Part shown: one piece after another, positions 32,035 through 40,444 of the stretch
How positions within the stretch are numbered: the first letter of the stretch is position 1
Layout of the letters: each line of letters opens with the position of its first letter
DNA from: MWCM01 sp964558315
Lineage (GTDB): Bacteria > Patescibacteriota > UBA1384 > XYA2-FULL-43-10
Direction: 5' to 3'
NCBI GenBank assembly: GCA_964558315.1
Contig: CAZLCL010000003.1
Location: 1 to 59,272 of the forward strand
Length of the DNA stretch: 59,272 nucleotides
Made by a program: the position numbers and the translations under genes
The notes under the pieces: model-generated
What the model was told of the DNA's origin: nothing
Seen by the model: only the letters and a program-made list of their open reading frames with translations
The model's database searches: none

Positions 32035-33234
32035 TCAAAGTAATTTTAGTTGGTCATTAACATTCTGAGAATAATTTACAGATTCTTGCTCTTTTGTTTT
32101 ACCGCTTTCTACCTTCTCGCTGTATCGTCTAATTAATGATTGGAATCCCAGCTCTTTAAACAGACTTTTGAGTTTATCTTTATCATAATCACCAAAACGA
32201 CATTGATCAAGATCAAAATTTATCGGCACGTCACAATGAATGGTGGCAAGATGCTGTGAAAGAAAGGCTTGCTCCTTATTATCAATCAACAAACGTGTAA
32301 TTCTGGGCTTTAGTCCAAGTTCCTTAGCAACCAAGTTGGTCTCATCTTCGGCTGTCATTTCGGGCTTGACTAGGGGTTTATAATTATTGTCTTGGATTCC
32401 TGTTTCCGTAGTAATGATATCTTTTTGAGATTTAGAATTTGAAATTTGATTTTTATTAGTATCTCGTATCTTGTATCTTGTATCTTCAATCGCTTCATAA
32501 AGTTTAGCTAATGTGTCGAAACGTTGTATTAACTCCGTAGCCGTCTTGGGTCCGATTCCAGGCACTCCCGGGATATTATCGCTAGAATCGCCTGCTAATG
32601 CTTTTAGGTCAATAAAGTCCTCTGGTTGCAAATTATACTCTTGTTCTATGATGTGTCTATCAATAATTTGAGTCTGAGATAAACCTTTTTTCAGATTATA
32701 GACTTTTACGTTACCATTTATGAGTTGGAAAATATCTTTATCGCCGGAAACTATGAATATTTGGAGAACACCACCACTGATCTTTTCCACTGATTGACAC
32801 TGATTATTGCCTATCTTTTTAGATCTGTGGAATAAATCTGTGGAAGTGCTCACTTTGCTTACAATCGTTCCAATCACGTCGTCTGCTTCATACCCTTCTT
32901 TCTCGTATATCGGTATGCCCATCGTCTCCACCAACTGCTTAACTCTTGGGATTTGATCATACAACTCTTGATCAGCCTTAACCCGCGTTGCTTTATATTC
33001 CTCAAATAACTCATGACGAAAAGTCGGATCAGCCAAATCAAAAGTCGCCGCAAAATGACTCGGAGAAAGATCTTCGATAACTTTAACCAAAGTCGTCGCA
33101 AAACCGTAAACAACATTTGTTTGTTCGCCTTTTCTGGTTCTTAAAGTTTTCGGTATAGCATGATAAGCTCTATGAATTATGGCATTGCTATCTATTAAAA
33201 CTAATTTTTTTACAGATTCACCGATATTATTCAA
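32035..33234 (-). CDS. polA: DNA polymerase I 5'-nuclease (FEN) domain as a separate gene
   Basis: A 399-residue 5'-3' exonuclease/flap endonuclease. It shows LVLIDSNAIIHRAYHAIP, VVYGFATTLVK, YEADDVIGTIVSK, IVSGDKDIFQLI and GDSSDNIPGVPGIGPKTA (the H3TH DNA-binding motif), then a C-terminal tail ending before the 3'-5' exonuclease domain. Two in-frame inserts interrupt conserved parts: about residues 130-155 and about 249-289, the latter with the peptide DTRYKIRDTN. It begins at a TTG inside the end of the CapA gene and ends 15 bases before the helical gene. Confidence 0.9.
   Translation of the reverse strand: MNNIGESVKKLVLIDSNAIIHRAYHAIPKTLRTRKGEQTNVVYGFATTLVKVIEDLSPSHFAATFDLADPTFRHELFEEYKATRVKADQELYDQIPRVKQLVETMGIPIYEKEGYEADDVIGTIVSKVSTSTDLFHRSKKIGNNQCQSVEKISGGVLQIFIVSGDKDIFQLINGNVKVYNLKKGLSQTQIIDRHIIEQEYNLQPEDFIDLKALAGDSSDNIPGVPGIGPKTATELIQRFDTLAKLYEAIEDTRYKIRDTNKNQISNSKSQKDIITTETGIQDNNYKPLVKPEMTAEDETNLVAKELGLKPRITRLLIDNKEQAFLSQHLATIHCDVPINFDLDQCRFGDYDKDKLKSLFKELGFQSLIRRYSEKVESGKTKEQESVNYSQNVNDQLKLL
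32368..32490. repeat. In-frame repeat insert 2 in polA-N
   Basis: Encodes about residues 249-289 and contains tandem ATCTTGT units (translated as DTRYKIRDT) plus a second low-complexity stretch. It follows the H3TH motif, where related proteins have a short loop. Confidence 0.55.
32770..32847. repeat. In-frame repeat insert 1 in polA-N
   Basis: Encodes about residues 130-155 (FHRSKKIGNNQCQSVEKI), between the conserved ADDVIGT and IVSGDKD motifs that are normally about 20 residues apart. The DNA (CCACAGATTTAT..., CAGTGTCAATCAGTGG) resembles spacer sequence near 23570 and 48640. Confidence 0.55.
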
Positions 33235-34384
33235 TTTGTGTCTCTCGTTTAATTATGATCGTATCTTCATTTTTTGTTTCCGCTGTGCCTATGTTCTCTG
33301 CAATCATTAGTGCCTGCAAAATTGACCCTCTTCTCGCACCTTCCGCGTTTTTAGGAGCAGATTTTGTTTGAACAATCGGAATTATTTTTACTATAATCTC
33401 CTGCTCACTAATTTCGGTAGATAACACCAAACTCTCCTGTGTTTCCGGTGAAAAATATTGATCAAAAATAAAATTTCCCAAAGAGTAAAAAACCGGCACT
33501 CCACCGATAATTTCAAAATCTTGAATTACATGTGGGTGTCCTCCAATAATCATATCAGCACCGGCATTTATCCATTTTTTTGCCAAACTCTCTTGACTTG
33601 AGTGATGCTCAGCTTCGTATTCGACTCCCCAATGCGGCATTATAATAACAAACTGACCCTCAGCTTTTTCTTTTTTAATGGCGGCGATAATCTCGCTATC
33701 TATATAATCTGCTAAAACATCTAGGCCGATAATTGAAATCGGTATCTCCCCGTTAAAACGATATATATCCTCATGTTGATTAAAACCAATTTGGCGTCCA
33801 AAATTGCCAATCCCATTCTCTTTTAATACATTTTGAGTATAAACAAAATTACTTTTACCCGCATTATAAGTATGATTGTTGGCCAAAGAAACAGTAGTTA
33901 CTCCAAGATACTTTAAAAAATCTACGCTCTCGGGGGGAAAATTAAAGATCATACTGCCACTCTGCCAATCGTCATCTATCGGTTTTTGACTTATCGGACC
34001 CTCTAAATTTAACACGGACAAATCTGCATCTTTAAACAGAGAAGTATCAAAGTTGCTGAGTAGCTTGTTTAGACCCACAGATTTGTAATTATGCCAGACA
34101 TTTCTATCTAGCATTACATCACCCGCAAGAGTTAACGTAATTTTTTTCGGTTCGTTAGTTGATTCTTCGAGGGGGCCGGCCGACATATCTGCACTAGTAA
34201 ACTCATCTGAGTTGCTCTGTAATGCCGTATCTTTAGACAGTGAATACTGGCGCGAAGAGTAATAGGCGCCCCAAACTACTGCAGACAGAATTATGATAAT
34301 AAGAAGGGATTTTTTCATCTCTTTCATTCTAGCTAGTAATGGATCATTTTCAAGCCTTGCTCTACTTCTGGGTGAAAAAGGCAT
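33227..34384 (-). CDS. CapA-family metallophosphatase-like protein
   Basis: A protein of about 385 residues with an N-terminal membrane anchor (KKSLLIIIILSAVVWGAYY) and an extracytoplasmic CapA/PgsA domain of the calcineurin-like fold. Motifs include TLAGDVMLDRNVW, VLNLEGPIS, VSLANNHTYNAG, IIMPHWGVEYEAEHHSSQ, IIGGHPHVIQDFE and FYSLGNFIFD. Family members take part in poly-gamma-glutamate or capsule synthesis, but most are uncharacterised. The start at 34384 is a guess; a TTG at 34411 overlaps the ZIP gene. It overlaps the polA-N start, so it seems part of the same run. Confidence 0.85.
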   Translation of the reverse strand: MPFSPRSRARLENDPLLARMKEMKKSLLIIIILSAVVWGAYYSSRQYSLSKDTALQSNSDEFTSADMSAGPLEESTNEPKKITLTLAGDVMLDRNVWHNYKSVGLNKLLSNFDTSLFKDADLSVLNLEGPISQKPIDDDWQSGSMIFNFPPESVDFLKYLGVTTVSLANNHTYNAGKSNFVYTQNVLKENGIGNFGRQIGFNQHEDIYRFNGEIPISIIGLDVLADYIDSEIIAAIKKEKAEGQFVIIMPHWGVEYEAEHHSSQESLAKKWINAGADMIIGGHPHVIQDFEIIGGVPVFYSLGNFIFDQYFSPETQESLVLSTEISEQEIIVKIIPIVQTKSAPKNAEGARRGSILQALMIAENIGTAETKNEDTIIIKRETQIE

Positions 34385-34397
34385 ATTTACAGACCAA

Positions 34398-35126
34398 TCA
34401 TATAAGTCCAAGTAAAAAGAATAGTATCACCGCTACCGCACCACCCCAAAGCATGGCGGTTTTTTCTTTGTGTCTAAGCGCCATAGGAATTAATTCGTGA
34501 AACGAGATGTAAAGCATTGCACCTGCGGCGATAGCTAGGAAAATTGCATTAATATGAGCAAAATATTTTATTAATATTATACCTAAAACGGCTCCTGAGA
34601 GTGATGCAAGTGCGGAAAATAATGCTGATTTGTAACAAAAACCACCTTTAATGCCTCTCGAAGCTACAGTCATGGCGTAACCTTCAGGGATATTGTGCAA
34701 AAAAGATGAGATGATTACAACCAACCCAAGTGAGGCCGAAGAGCCAAATGAGGCAGGTATCGCAAAACCCTCAGGAAAATCATGCAGAATTAAACCGATT
34801 GCAATAAGATATGACGCCCTAAGCATGCACTTTTGGTCACAATTTTTTATATCATGAAAAGTGTGTAGATGAGGAATAATATAATTTGCTAAAGCAATAA
34901 TTAACACACCAATAATCACAAACTCAACGCTTTTTATAAAACCTCCATCAGAAATTGAGGCTGGAATAAGCTCTACACCGGAAATTAAAAGCATAATTGT
35001 GGCGGCAAAAGATGCCCCAAAAGCAGCAGTTTTTTCTCCGTAATTATGTCTCAAACCCAACCAAACTCCAAAAAAAGTAGCCATACCAGCGATCAGAGAT
35101 AAGACAATGATATTTAAGTTGCTCAT
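34398..35126 (-). CDS. ZIP-family metal transporter
   Basis: A 242-residue integral membrane protein with about eight hydrophobic segments. The ZIP metal-binding helices are clear: IGLILHDFPEGFAIPASFG and VVIISSFLHNIPEGYAMTVA, each with the His-x-x-Pro-Glu-Gly core. A His- and Cys-containing loop (HTFHDIKNCDQKC) lies between helices. ZIP proteins usually import zinc or iron. It ends with TGA, confirming UGA as a stop. It sits at the downstream end of the metal/thiol cluster. Confidence 0.9.
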   Translation of the reverse strand: MSNLNIIVLSLIAGMATFFGVWLGLRHNYGEKTAAFGASFAATIMLLISGVELIPASISDGGFIKSVEFVIIGVLIIALANYIIPHLHTFHDIKNCDQKCMLRASYLIAIGLILHDFPEGFAIPASFGSSASLGLVVIISSFLHNIPEGYAMTVASRGIKGGFCYKSALFSALASLSGAVLGIILIKYFAHINAIFLAIAAGAMLYISFHELIPMALRHKEKTAMLWGGAVAVILFFLLGLI

Positions 35127-35191
35127 TTGTAAAGATAATTATTATAAAACACAGGGGCAATGATTAAGGCAGTATTTTGAAACTAAATTAA

Positions 35192-35668
35192 TCATACTTC
35201 GATCCACTCTAAATATCCACCTTTAAGTTCATAAACTTCTTTAATACTTTGTTCTACAAAATAATTTAAAGCTTGGCTACTCCGTTTGCCGCTTTGACAA
35301 TAGATCAAATATGGCCGGGTTTTATCCAAAGATTTTATAGATTCTTTAAAATCTTCGTCGTAAAAATTAATATTTACAGCGTTCTCAATGTATCCTTCGG
35401 CATATTCCTCAGGCGTTCTTAAATCAATAATTATTAGTTCAGAATTATTTTTAACAATCTCTTGGGCTTCTTTGCCATCAACAGTTCTAATTATCTGCTC
35501 ATCACTCTGAGTCGAAACGCCTTTAATTTGTTCAGAGGAGTTTTGTTGCAAACCATTAGCTTGATTATGAATTTTAGATTTATCGTTATCAAAAAAGATA
35601 TAAATAACGGCTACCAAAGCGAAAATTACCAAGCATACTGCTAATAAAATTGCGTATGATTTTTTCAT
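35192..35668 (-). CDS. Membrane-anchored rhodanese-like protein
   Basis: A 158-residue protein with an N-terminal signal anchor (AILLAVCLVIFALVAVIYIFF), a polar linker and a single rhodanese domain (IDLRTPEEYAEGYIENAVNI; active-site Cys124 in IYCQSGKRSS). Rhodaneses transfer sulfane sulfur; here the domain would be outside the membrane. It starts just after the CcdA-like stop (TAATATG), so coupling to the thiol-redox gene is likely. Confidence 0.88.
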   Translation of the reverse strand: MKKSYAILLAVCLVIFALVAVIYIFFDNDKSKIHNQANGLQQNSSEQIKGVSTQSDEQIIRTVDGKEAQEIVKNNSELIIIDLRTPEEYAEGYIENAVNINFYDEDFKESIKSLDKTRPYLIYCQSGKRSSQALNYFVEQSIKEVYELKGGYLEWIEV

Positions 35669-35669
35669 A

Positions 35670-36911
35670 TTAGCCGAACATTAACCACTCTGGTTTAAAA
35701 ATTAAGATTACCCCGATTATAAACAATATCGATCCTCCAATCAATTTTGAAAGTCTTGAATATTTGGTAGTTACGCCGGTTAATTTTAAGGTGGCCATAG
35801 CTACGATAAAAACAAACAGATCGTCGAGCATAAAGAAAAGAATATAAAGAAATATATAAAAGTAATACTGCCATTTTGCTAAATCTGATAAAGATAAGAT
35901 TTGCGTATAAATCGCTGGCAAACCCGCAGAACAGATTAGTTCAACCAAATTAACGGCAAATGCCAACAGGATTATTCCTAAAAGTGCCATCAAAAAGCTT
36001 TTTTCGTGAAGAATTGTTTGAATTTTTTCAAATATTTTTTGCTGATTTTTGGACTTAGAGACCTTGCAACCTGCTTCCTTGTTTAGAAAATAATCTCTAA
36101 CATTAAAAACACCTCCGCCAACTGCCACAAGCCCAATAATTACTCGGACAGCCGCTACAAAACCGATAAACAAAAATAGGTTTAACCACGCCGACATAAA
36201 TAAAAAGTAAACTAATGCAGACGATACAATAAAAGCACTGCCCAAAATCCACATTCTTTTTCTATCCTTCATCCCAAGAAGGATGCTAATTAAAAAAAGC
36301 AGTGTCCACATAGCACAAGGGTTAAAACCATCAATAAAACCGATAATAATTGATAAAGCGGGCAAGGAGTATTCTCTTGAATTGATCTCCCCCAACAATG
36401 GCAAATGAATAACTTGATTAGGAGCGGTCTTATCTTCGGCTTCATCACTTTTTTCTTGACTTACAACCCCCTCTTTATCCGGGTTATCCTCCGCAATATT
36501 TTTTTCAACCTCAACTTTGTCGGGAGCAGAAGGCAAAGCTTTCGGCCGATTCTTTTCAATTAACTCGATAATCTGTTTATCAGTTTGCCCCTCTGCGAAA
36601 CCACTAATATAATCACTGCCTATTACCGTGAAAGGCACACCACTAACATCAGCTTTAAGCTCTAGGCCGATTTTTACCAGAAGTTGCATGTTGGCTTGAT
36701 TCTTGGTTATTTCATACGTCTCCACCACAAGATCAGGGTTATCAGCCATTAAATCAGTTAAAAACTCTTTTTCATGGGCGCAGTGGGGACAACCTTCAGC
36801 CCAAAATAGCTTGATAATGATACTATTTGTATCTGCGCTAGCTCTAGCAAAGTTTAAAAATGGCGAGATCATTGCTAAAACTATTAATAATGCATAAAAA
36901 TATTTTTTCAT
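35670..36911 (-). CDS. Thioredoxin-CcdA/DsbD-like fusion protein
   Basis: A 413-residue protein. A signal sequence is followed by a thioredoxin/glutaredoxin-like domain with CPHC at residues 41-44 and the cis-proline region VSGVPFTVIG. After an acidic linker comes a CcdA/DsbD-type membrane domain of about six to seven helices with FIDGFNPCAMW and a second cysteine in NLVELICSAGLP. This pair of membrane cysteines normally passes electrons from cytoplasmic thioredoxin to the outside. The fusion would drive extracytoplasmic disulfide reduction. It overlaps the thioredoxin gene by four bases. Confidence 0.87.
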   Translation of the reverse strand: MKKYFYALLIVLAMISPFLNFARASADTNSIIIKLFWAEGCPHCAHEKEFLTDLMADNPDLVVETYEITKNQANMQLLVKIGLELKADVSGVPFTVIGSDYISGFAEGQTDKQIIELIEKNRPKALPSAPDKVEVEKNIAEDNPDKEGVVSQEKSDEAEDKTAPNQVIHLPLLGEINSREYSLPALSIIIGFIDGFNPCAMWTLLFLISILLGMKDRKRMWILGSAFIVSSALVYFLFMSAWLNLFLFIGFVAAVRVIIGLVAVGGGVFNVRDYFLNKEAGCKVSKSKNQQKIFEKIQTILHEKSFLMALLGIILLAFAVNLVELICSAGLPAIYTQILSLSDLAKWQYYFYIFLYILFFMLDDLFVFIVAMATLKLTGVTTKYSRLSKLIGGSILFIIGVILIFKPEWLMFG

Positions 36912-37168
36912 TTGTTTTTATGCTCCTTGACTAGTTCTACTAATTTTTTTTTGTTTATTTCGCCGTGTAATCTTAATATCTCCTTGCCATCTTTTGCTAC
37001 AAAAACGAAAGTCGGCAAAACGTTATCAATACCCCATTTTTCAACCTGATCTTTATCTTTATCGAAATCATAATACTCGTTTTTTAACCAAGGGTTTTCA
37101 CTTTCTATTTCTTGCCATAGAGGCTTCATAACAATGCATCCCGGGCACCACACAGCGCCAAATTTTAT
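36908..37168 (-). CDS. Thioredoxin-family protein (N-terminus lost in gap)
   Basis: The C-terminal 86 residues of a thioredoxin-fold protein. It begins in the gap just before IKFGAVWCPGCIVMKPLW with the active-site CPGC, followed by VEKWGIDNVLPTFVFV (cis-Pro) and a terminal helix. The missing part is short. It overlaps the CcdA-like gene start and probably supplies or receives electrons from it. It could be cytoplasmic or anchored; the missing N-terminus decides. Confidence 0.85.
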   Translation of the reverse strand: MKFGAVWCPGCIVMKPLWQEIESENPWLKNEYYDFDKDKDQVEKWGIDNVLPTFVFVAKDGKEILRLHGEINKKKLVELVKEHKNK

Positions 37169-37268
37169 NNNNNNNNNNNNNNNNNNNNNNNNNNNNNNNN
37201 NNNNNNNNNNNNNNNNNNNNNNNNNNNNNNNNNNNNNNNNNNNNNNNNNNNNNNNNNNNNNNNNNNNN
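37169..37268. other. Assembly gap (100 N) between permease and thioredoxin genes
   Basis: No overlap of the flanks is seen. The gap removes the end of the permease gene and the start of the thioredoxin gene; an apparent fusion of the two across the Ns is artificial. Confidence 0.93.
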
Positions 37269-37762
37269 AAAACATTAATTATCATACCTTGAATAATTGA
37301 AAATAACACCATGAGCAACCCCAAAACCAACAGATATTTCCAGTCGAAGTATATTAAGGCGACAGGTATCAATGGGATTTTGATGGCACGGTTATATAAA
37401 AAGCAGGCGACCATACCATCATTTAGAACCCTTTTACGCAAATCCCCCAGTAAAGGATACCACATATAAATAGGTCCAGTAGATATTATACCTCCAATTA
37501 CTACTCCCAGCCATTTCACAAAATGATTTTTATCCAGATATCTTTTGACAAAACTTGGAGTAATATAATAATCCCCCAAAACCATCAGAACAAATACAAT
37601 TAAAAAGGCTTGCAGAACCTCCGATGCTATTACGCCACAATAAGTCAAAGATTTTAAGATTAAATCATAATCGAAAACCAAAAAGACGACATAAATAACT
37701 AAAACAATAAAAAAATATCGCCATGACACAGAAATGTTATTAATCTTATTTATAAAATTCAT
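37269..37762 (-). CDS. Permease half, ArsP/DUF318-like (C-terminus lost in gap)
   Basis: The first 165 residues of a membrane protein with about five hydrophobic segments, including VIGGIISTGPIYMWYPLL and AIKIPLIPVALIYFDWKYLLVLG. The Gly-Pro-containing helix resembles the permease family around ArsP, which exports organoarsenicals or other substrates. It overlaps the next half permease by four bases, and together they probably make one two-chain transporter. The substrate is unknown. Confidence 0.65.
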
Positions 37763-38187
37763 TTATTCAAGACCTCTAATATGCTAATTGTTGACAAAGC
37801 CACCAAAAAAGACAAAACAAAAGAGGTAATGTTTCGATATATTGCGAATTTTTTTCCTAGAATGGTAGCTTCGGCCGGCAGTTGAGTAATGCCAACAGTG
37901 ACCCAAGACACAATAAAAACAGTAACAACCAAAAGGTTGATATCCTGTTTTAACAACTCCCCACCAATAAAATAGCTCATTACGGGATTGCCGGCCGAAA
38001 TACTGCCTGCCAAATTAGCCAGGAGTAGATTAAAAGCATTACTACTGCCAAGCAAATCCAGATATAGATTTTTTGGGATTATTGAAAATACTAATGAAAT
38101 TAGTAGAATCGTCGCCAGAATAGCTGGCAGAACCCTCCAAAACGATAAAGCTGTCTTTTTTATTGAGGTGGTTAATCGAGCGTTCAT
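37759..38187 (-). CDS. Permease half, ArsP/DUF318-like
   Basis: A 142-residue membrane protein with four hydrophobic segments. The diagnostic part is LAGSISAGNPVMSYFIGGELL followed by WVTVGITQLPAEATILGKKFA, typical of small permease proteins paired with another half. Overlaps on both sides (the DUF134 stop and the next permease start) place it firmly in the operon. The order regulator, half permease, half permease, thioredoxin, CcdA suggests a thiol- or metalloid-handling export system, which is inference. Confidence 0.72.
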   Translation of the reverse strand: MNARLTTSIKKTALSFWRVLPAILATILLISLVFSIIPKNLYLDLLGSSNAFNLLLANLAGSISAGNPVMSYFIGGELLKQDINLLVVTVFIVSWVTVGITQLPAEATILGKKFAIYRNITSFVLSFLVALSTISILEVLNK

Positions 38188-38456
38188 TTGATAATTTTTA
38201 TCGCCTTACCCTGTATTAAAGCGGTTGATACCTTTTTGTAGGCTGATGATAATATCCGCTGAAAAGTGCTTTGTGAAGTATTCATCTTTTCTGCAGCCTC
38301 TATCTGATCTAACTCTTCGATATTTTTGAGTCTTAAAGCCTCTGCCTCCTCATGAGTTAGCTCGACAATATCTAAAAAACGCATCGGCACGCCCTGAGGC
38401 TTATAAAATGTAACACTCGGTTCAAAATCAATTTTTCTAGCTCTTCTAGGTCTCAT
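38184..38456 (-). CDS. DUF134 predicted DNA-binding protein
   Basis: A 90-residue protein starting MRPRRARKIDFEPSVTFYKP, with VELTHEEAEALRLKNIEELDQIEAAEKMNTSQSTFQRIL, the helix-turn-helix signature of DUF134 (UPF0251). Family members commonly neighbour NifX-type and ferredoxin genes and are presumed regulators. The ATG at 38456 is preceded by GGAAGG at slightly long spacing and lies inside the CDF gene end. It is the likely local regulator of the cluster. Confidence 0.88.
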   Translation of the reverse strand: MRPRRARKIDFEPSVTFYKPQGVPMRFLDIVELTHEEAEALRLKNIEELDQIEAAEKMNTSQSTFQRILSSAYKKVSTALIQGKAIKIIK

Positions 38457-39696
38457 CTTTAATAATCCTTCCGTAAATACTATCAACATCTGGACGATCT
38501 TCAACCATCACAATTTCTAATCCGTTAGCTATCAAATTCTGTTTGGCGCCTTCACCAATAAAATTCGCATATACCTTATCTGCTTTCTGCATTTTGGCAA
38601 ACATCACTCCATGCCCACCATTTTTCTTAAAGAATTCGTTTTTGATGACATCTTTCTTAATGGTTTTCCCGTCTTGAAATTTAACCACTAAATACTCTGA
38701 AGCACCAAAATCTTTGGCTAACTTTCCATTTTCTAACGGCGCTATGACAATTTTGTCTCCACCATTCTTAACCATACTTTGCGTTGGTGGCATATCAAAT
38801 CTCATGCGACGCCTACCCCCCAACCAAGTTCGGGAAGAAATCTGCCTGATGTCATGAGAAGTAACCGCAAAAGCAACCTGCTGTAGAGATTCAAATTCTA
38901 ATAGTATTTTGCTCTCCACCTCTTTAATTCTGGCGGCAATTTCATCTGCTTTGCAGTTTTTAGCAAAAACCATGGTTATTTCGGCAAAGGTTTGAGAACC
39001 TATTTTTCTGGTTTTAATATCTTCAAATTTATAACCATTTTTATTAGACCATTGTTCGATATCTTGCTCTAACTTTGTATCAGCCACATCAACCAAAGAT
39101 TCGATTGATTCTTTTGCCAACCCTATGGCGCTATAAATAATATATAAGCCGACCCCTATAGCAATAATACTATCGATATAAGCGACATAGGAGGATAAAA
39201 ATAAGCCCACCAACACAGCAGATTGAGAAAGAACATCTGCCCTTGAGTGTTGCGCATCTGCTACCAGCGAGAGAGAGGAGTTTTTATTGCCAATATAAAA
39301 TTTAAGACGGGCCAAAAGTTCGGTGATGATAATTGCGACAACAATAACAATTATGGCGACAAAAGAGTAGCTATTAGAGCTTCCCCCTTTAATTATTTGA
39401 GTAACGGATTCATAAATAATCCAAACAGCAGAAATTAATAGAAGCATTACTATGGTATAGCTAGATATTGCCTCATATCGATAATGGCCAAATGGGTGCT
39501 TGGAGTCTGCCGGCTTTTCTGATATTTTCAAGCCAAAATAAGTGATGACCGAAGAGAGTATGTCCATTGTTGAATCGATTCCTGAAGCAATAAGGGCGAC
39601 ACTACCACAAAAAAATCCAGTTAATATCTTACCTCCCGAAAGAAAGATATTTACGACTGTTGATAATATCGAAACTAATTTCGGAGTTAAATTCAT
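38446..39696 (-). CDS. Cation diffusion facilitator with C-terminal NifX-like domain
   Basis: A 416-residue fusion. The N-terminal CDF exporter has about six helices with the metal sites SGIDSTMDILSS and DAQHSRADVLSQS, followed by HPFGHYRYE and a cytoplasmic CDF domain to about residue 290. The last 110 residues form a dinitrogenase-cofactor (NifX/NifB-C) fold: IAPLENGKLAKDFGASEYLVV, GHGVMFAKMQKADKVYAN. CDF proteins export Zn, Fe, Co or Mn by proton antiport. The added domain may sense or deliver metal or Fe-S clusters. ATG with AAGGG upstream. Confidence 0.9.
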   Translation of the reverse strand: MNLTPKLVSILSTVVNIFLSGGKILTGFFCGSVALIASGIDSTMDILSSVITYFGLKISEKPADSKHPFGHYRYEAISSYTIVMLLLISAVWIIYESVTQIIKGGSSNSYSFVAIIVIVVAIIITELLARLKFYIGNKNSSLSLVADAQHSRADVLSQSAVLVGLFLSSYVAYIDSIIAIGVGLYIIYSAIGLAKESIESLVDVADTKLEQDIEQWSNKNGYKFEDIKTRKIGSQTFAEITMVFAKNCKADEIAARIKEVESKILLEFESLQQVAFAVTSHDIRQISSRTWLGGRRRMRFDMPPTQSMVKNGGDKIVIAPLENGKLAKDFGASEYLVVKFQDGKTIKKDVIKNEFFKKNGGHGVMFAKMQKADKVYANFIGEGAKQNLIANGLEIVMVEDRPDVDSIYGRIIKDET

Positions 39697-39708
39697 ATTT
39701 CCCTTAAT

Positions 39709-40056
39709 TTATTGATGATTTTCACAAGCGCTATTTAAACCCGCTTTTACTAAATTACCCGATAAATAATCCTTGATAATTTTTTTGATATCTGTGGCGG
39801 AAGCGTCCTTGTATACAATAATTCCAGCCTCATTACACAATCTAACTGCATTGGGGCCCAAATCTTTGCATAAAAGAATATCAACGCCATGACCTTTTAA
39901 AACATCGGGCGGCAGACCCTTTCCCCCCATATGAGATGAGGTATTCTTAAAATTACAGACTTCCTGACCTTTTTCATTATAACAAATATAAAGCTTACAC
40001 CTTCCAAAGTGTTCTGCCACCTCTAACCCATTATTTGTTGGGACTGCTAACTTCAT
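39709..40056 (-). CDS. NifX/NifB-type dinitrogenase cofactor-like protein
   Basis: A 115-residue member of the Nitro_FeMo-Co family. It starts MKLAVPTNNGLEVAEHFGRC and contains HMGGKGLPPDVLKGHGVDILLCKDLGPNAVRLC, with scattered Cys and His that can hold metal. No nitrogenase genes are present, so a role in general metal or Fe-S handling is more likely. It sits 12 bases upstream of the CDF gene that carries a homologous domain. Confidence 0.9.
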   Translation of the reverse strand: MKLAVPTNNGLEVAEHFGRCKLYICYNEKGQEVCNFKNTSSHMGGKGLPPDVLKGHGVDILLCKDLGPNAVRLCNEAGIIVYKDASATDIKKIIKDYLSGNLVKAGLNSACENHQ

Positions 40057-40145
40057 AATTTGATTTGATGTTTATTTATTATTTAAACAATTTAATTCTA
40101 AACAGCAAAAGCCGTTAGCGCAAATATCGCCACGGCCCTTTGCCT

Positions 40146-40403
40146 TTATTTTTTTAGCTCGGCAATCTGATCTTCTAAAGCTTTCAGGTCGGCTTTCATG
40201 GCATTAGCTTCATCTTCCAAATCTTGAAGCTCCTCTGCGGGTGTTAGATAAGATCTTCCGGCAAAGCGTCTACCGTATCCCATACCTCTACCCCAACCTC
40301 GACCAAAGCCTCTACCCCAACCGGCTCCGCCGCCGCACGGACCCATTCCGCGACCGGTCATTGGACCATACCCAGCCGGGCCTGTTCCATCGTATCTTGG
40401 CAT
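40146..40403 (-). CDS. DUF5320 Gly/Arg-rich small protein
   Basis: An 85-residue protein starting MPRYDGTGPAGYGPMTGRGMG, with a Gly/Arg/Trp-rich first half and a C-terminal coiled coil (LTPAEELQDLEDEANAMKADLKALEDQIAELKK). This is the DUF5320 pattern, often found beside NifX-type genes. The ATG at 40403 is preceded by AAAGGAGGTG, a near-ideal ribosome site. It is the first gene of the metal/thiol operon behind a consensus promoter. Confidence 0.88.
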   Translation of the reverse strand: MPRYDGTGPAGYGPMTGRGMGPCGGGAGWGRGFGRGWGRGMGYGRRFAGRSYLTPAEELQDLEDEANAMKADLKALEDQIAELKK

Positions 40404-40444
40404 ATTATTCACCTCCTTTCGCTCCGTTTAATGCTTATGATATG

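Noticed and set aside
30185..33234. Sequencing error as the explanation of split polA
   Set aside because: A complete unrelated 172-residue gene with its own ribosome site and a TAATG overlap lies between the halves, and the exonuclease domain is missing altogether.
34398..34400. Alternative genetic code (UGA as glycine) as in Gracilibacteria/Absconditabacteria
   Set aside because: The ZIP and PRC-barrel genes end naturally at TGA and no conserved protein needs TGA as a sense codon.
36908..37762. A single permease-thioredoxin fusion protein
   Set aside because: The continuity exists only because Ns lack stop codons; the two domains are separated by a gap of unknown size.
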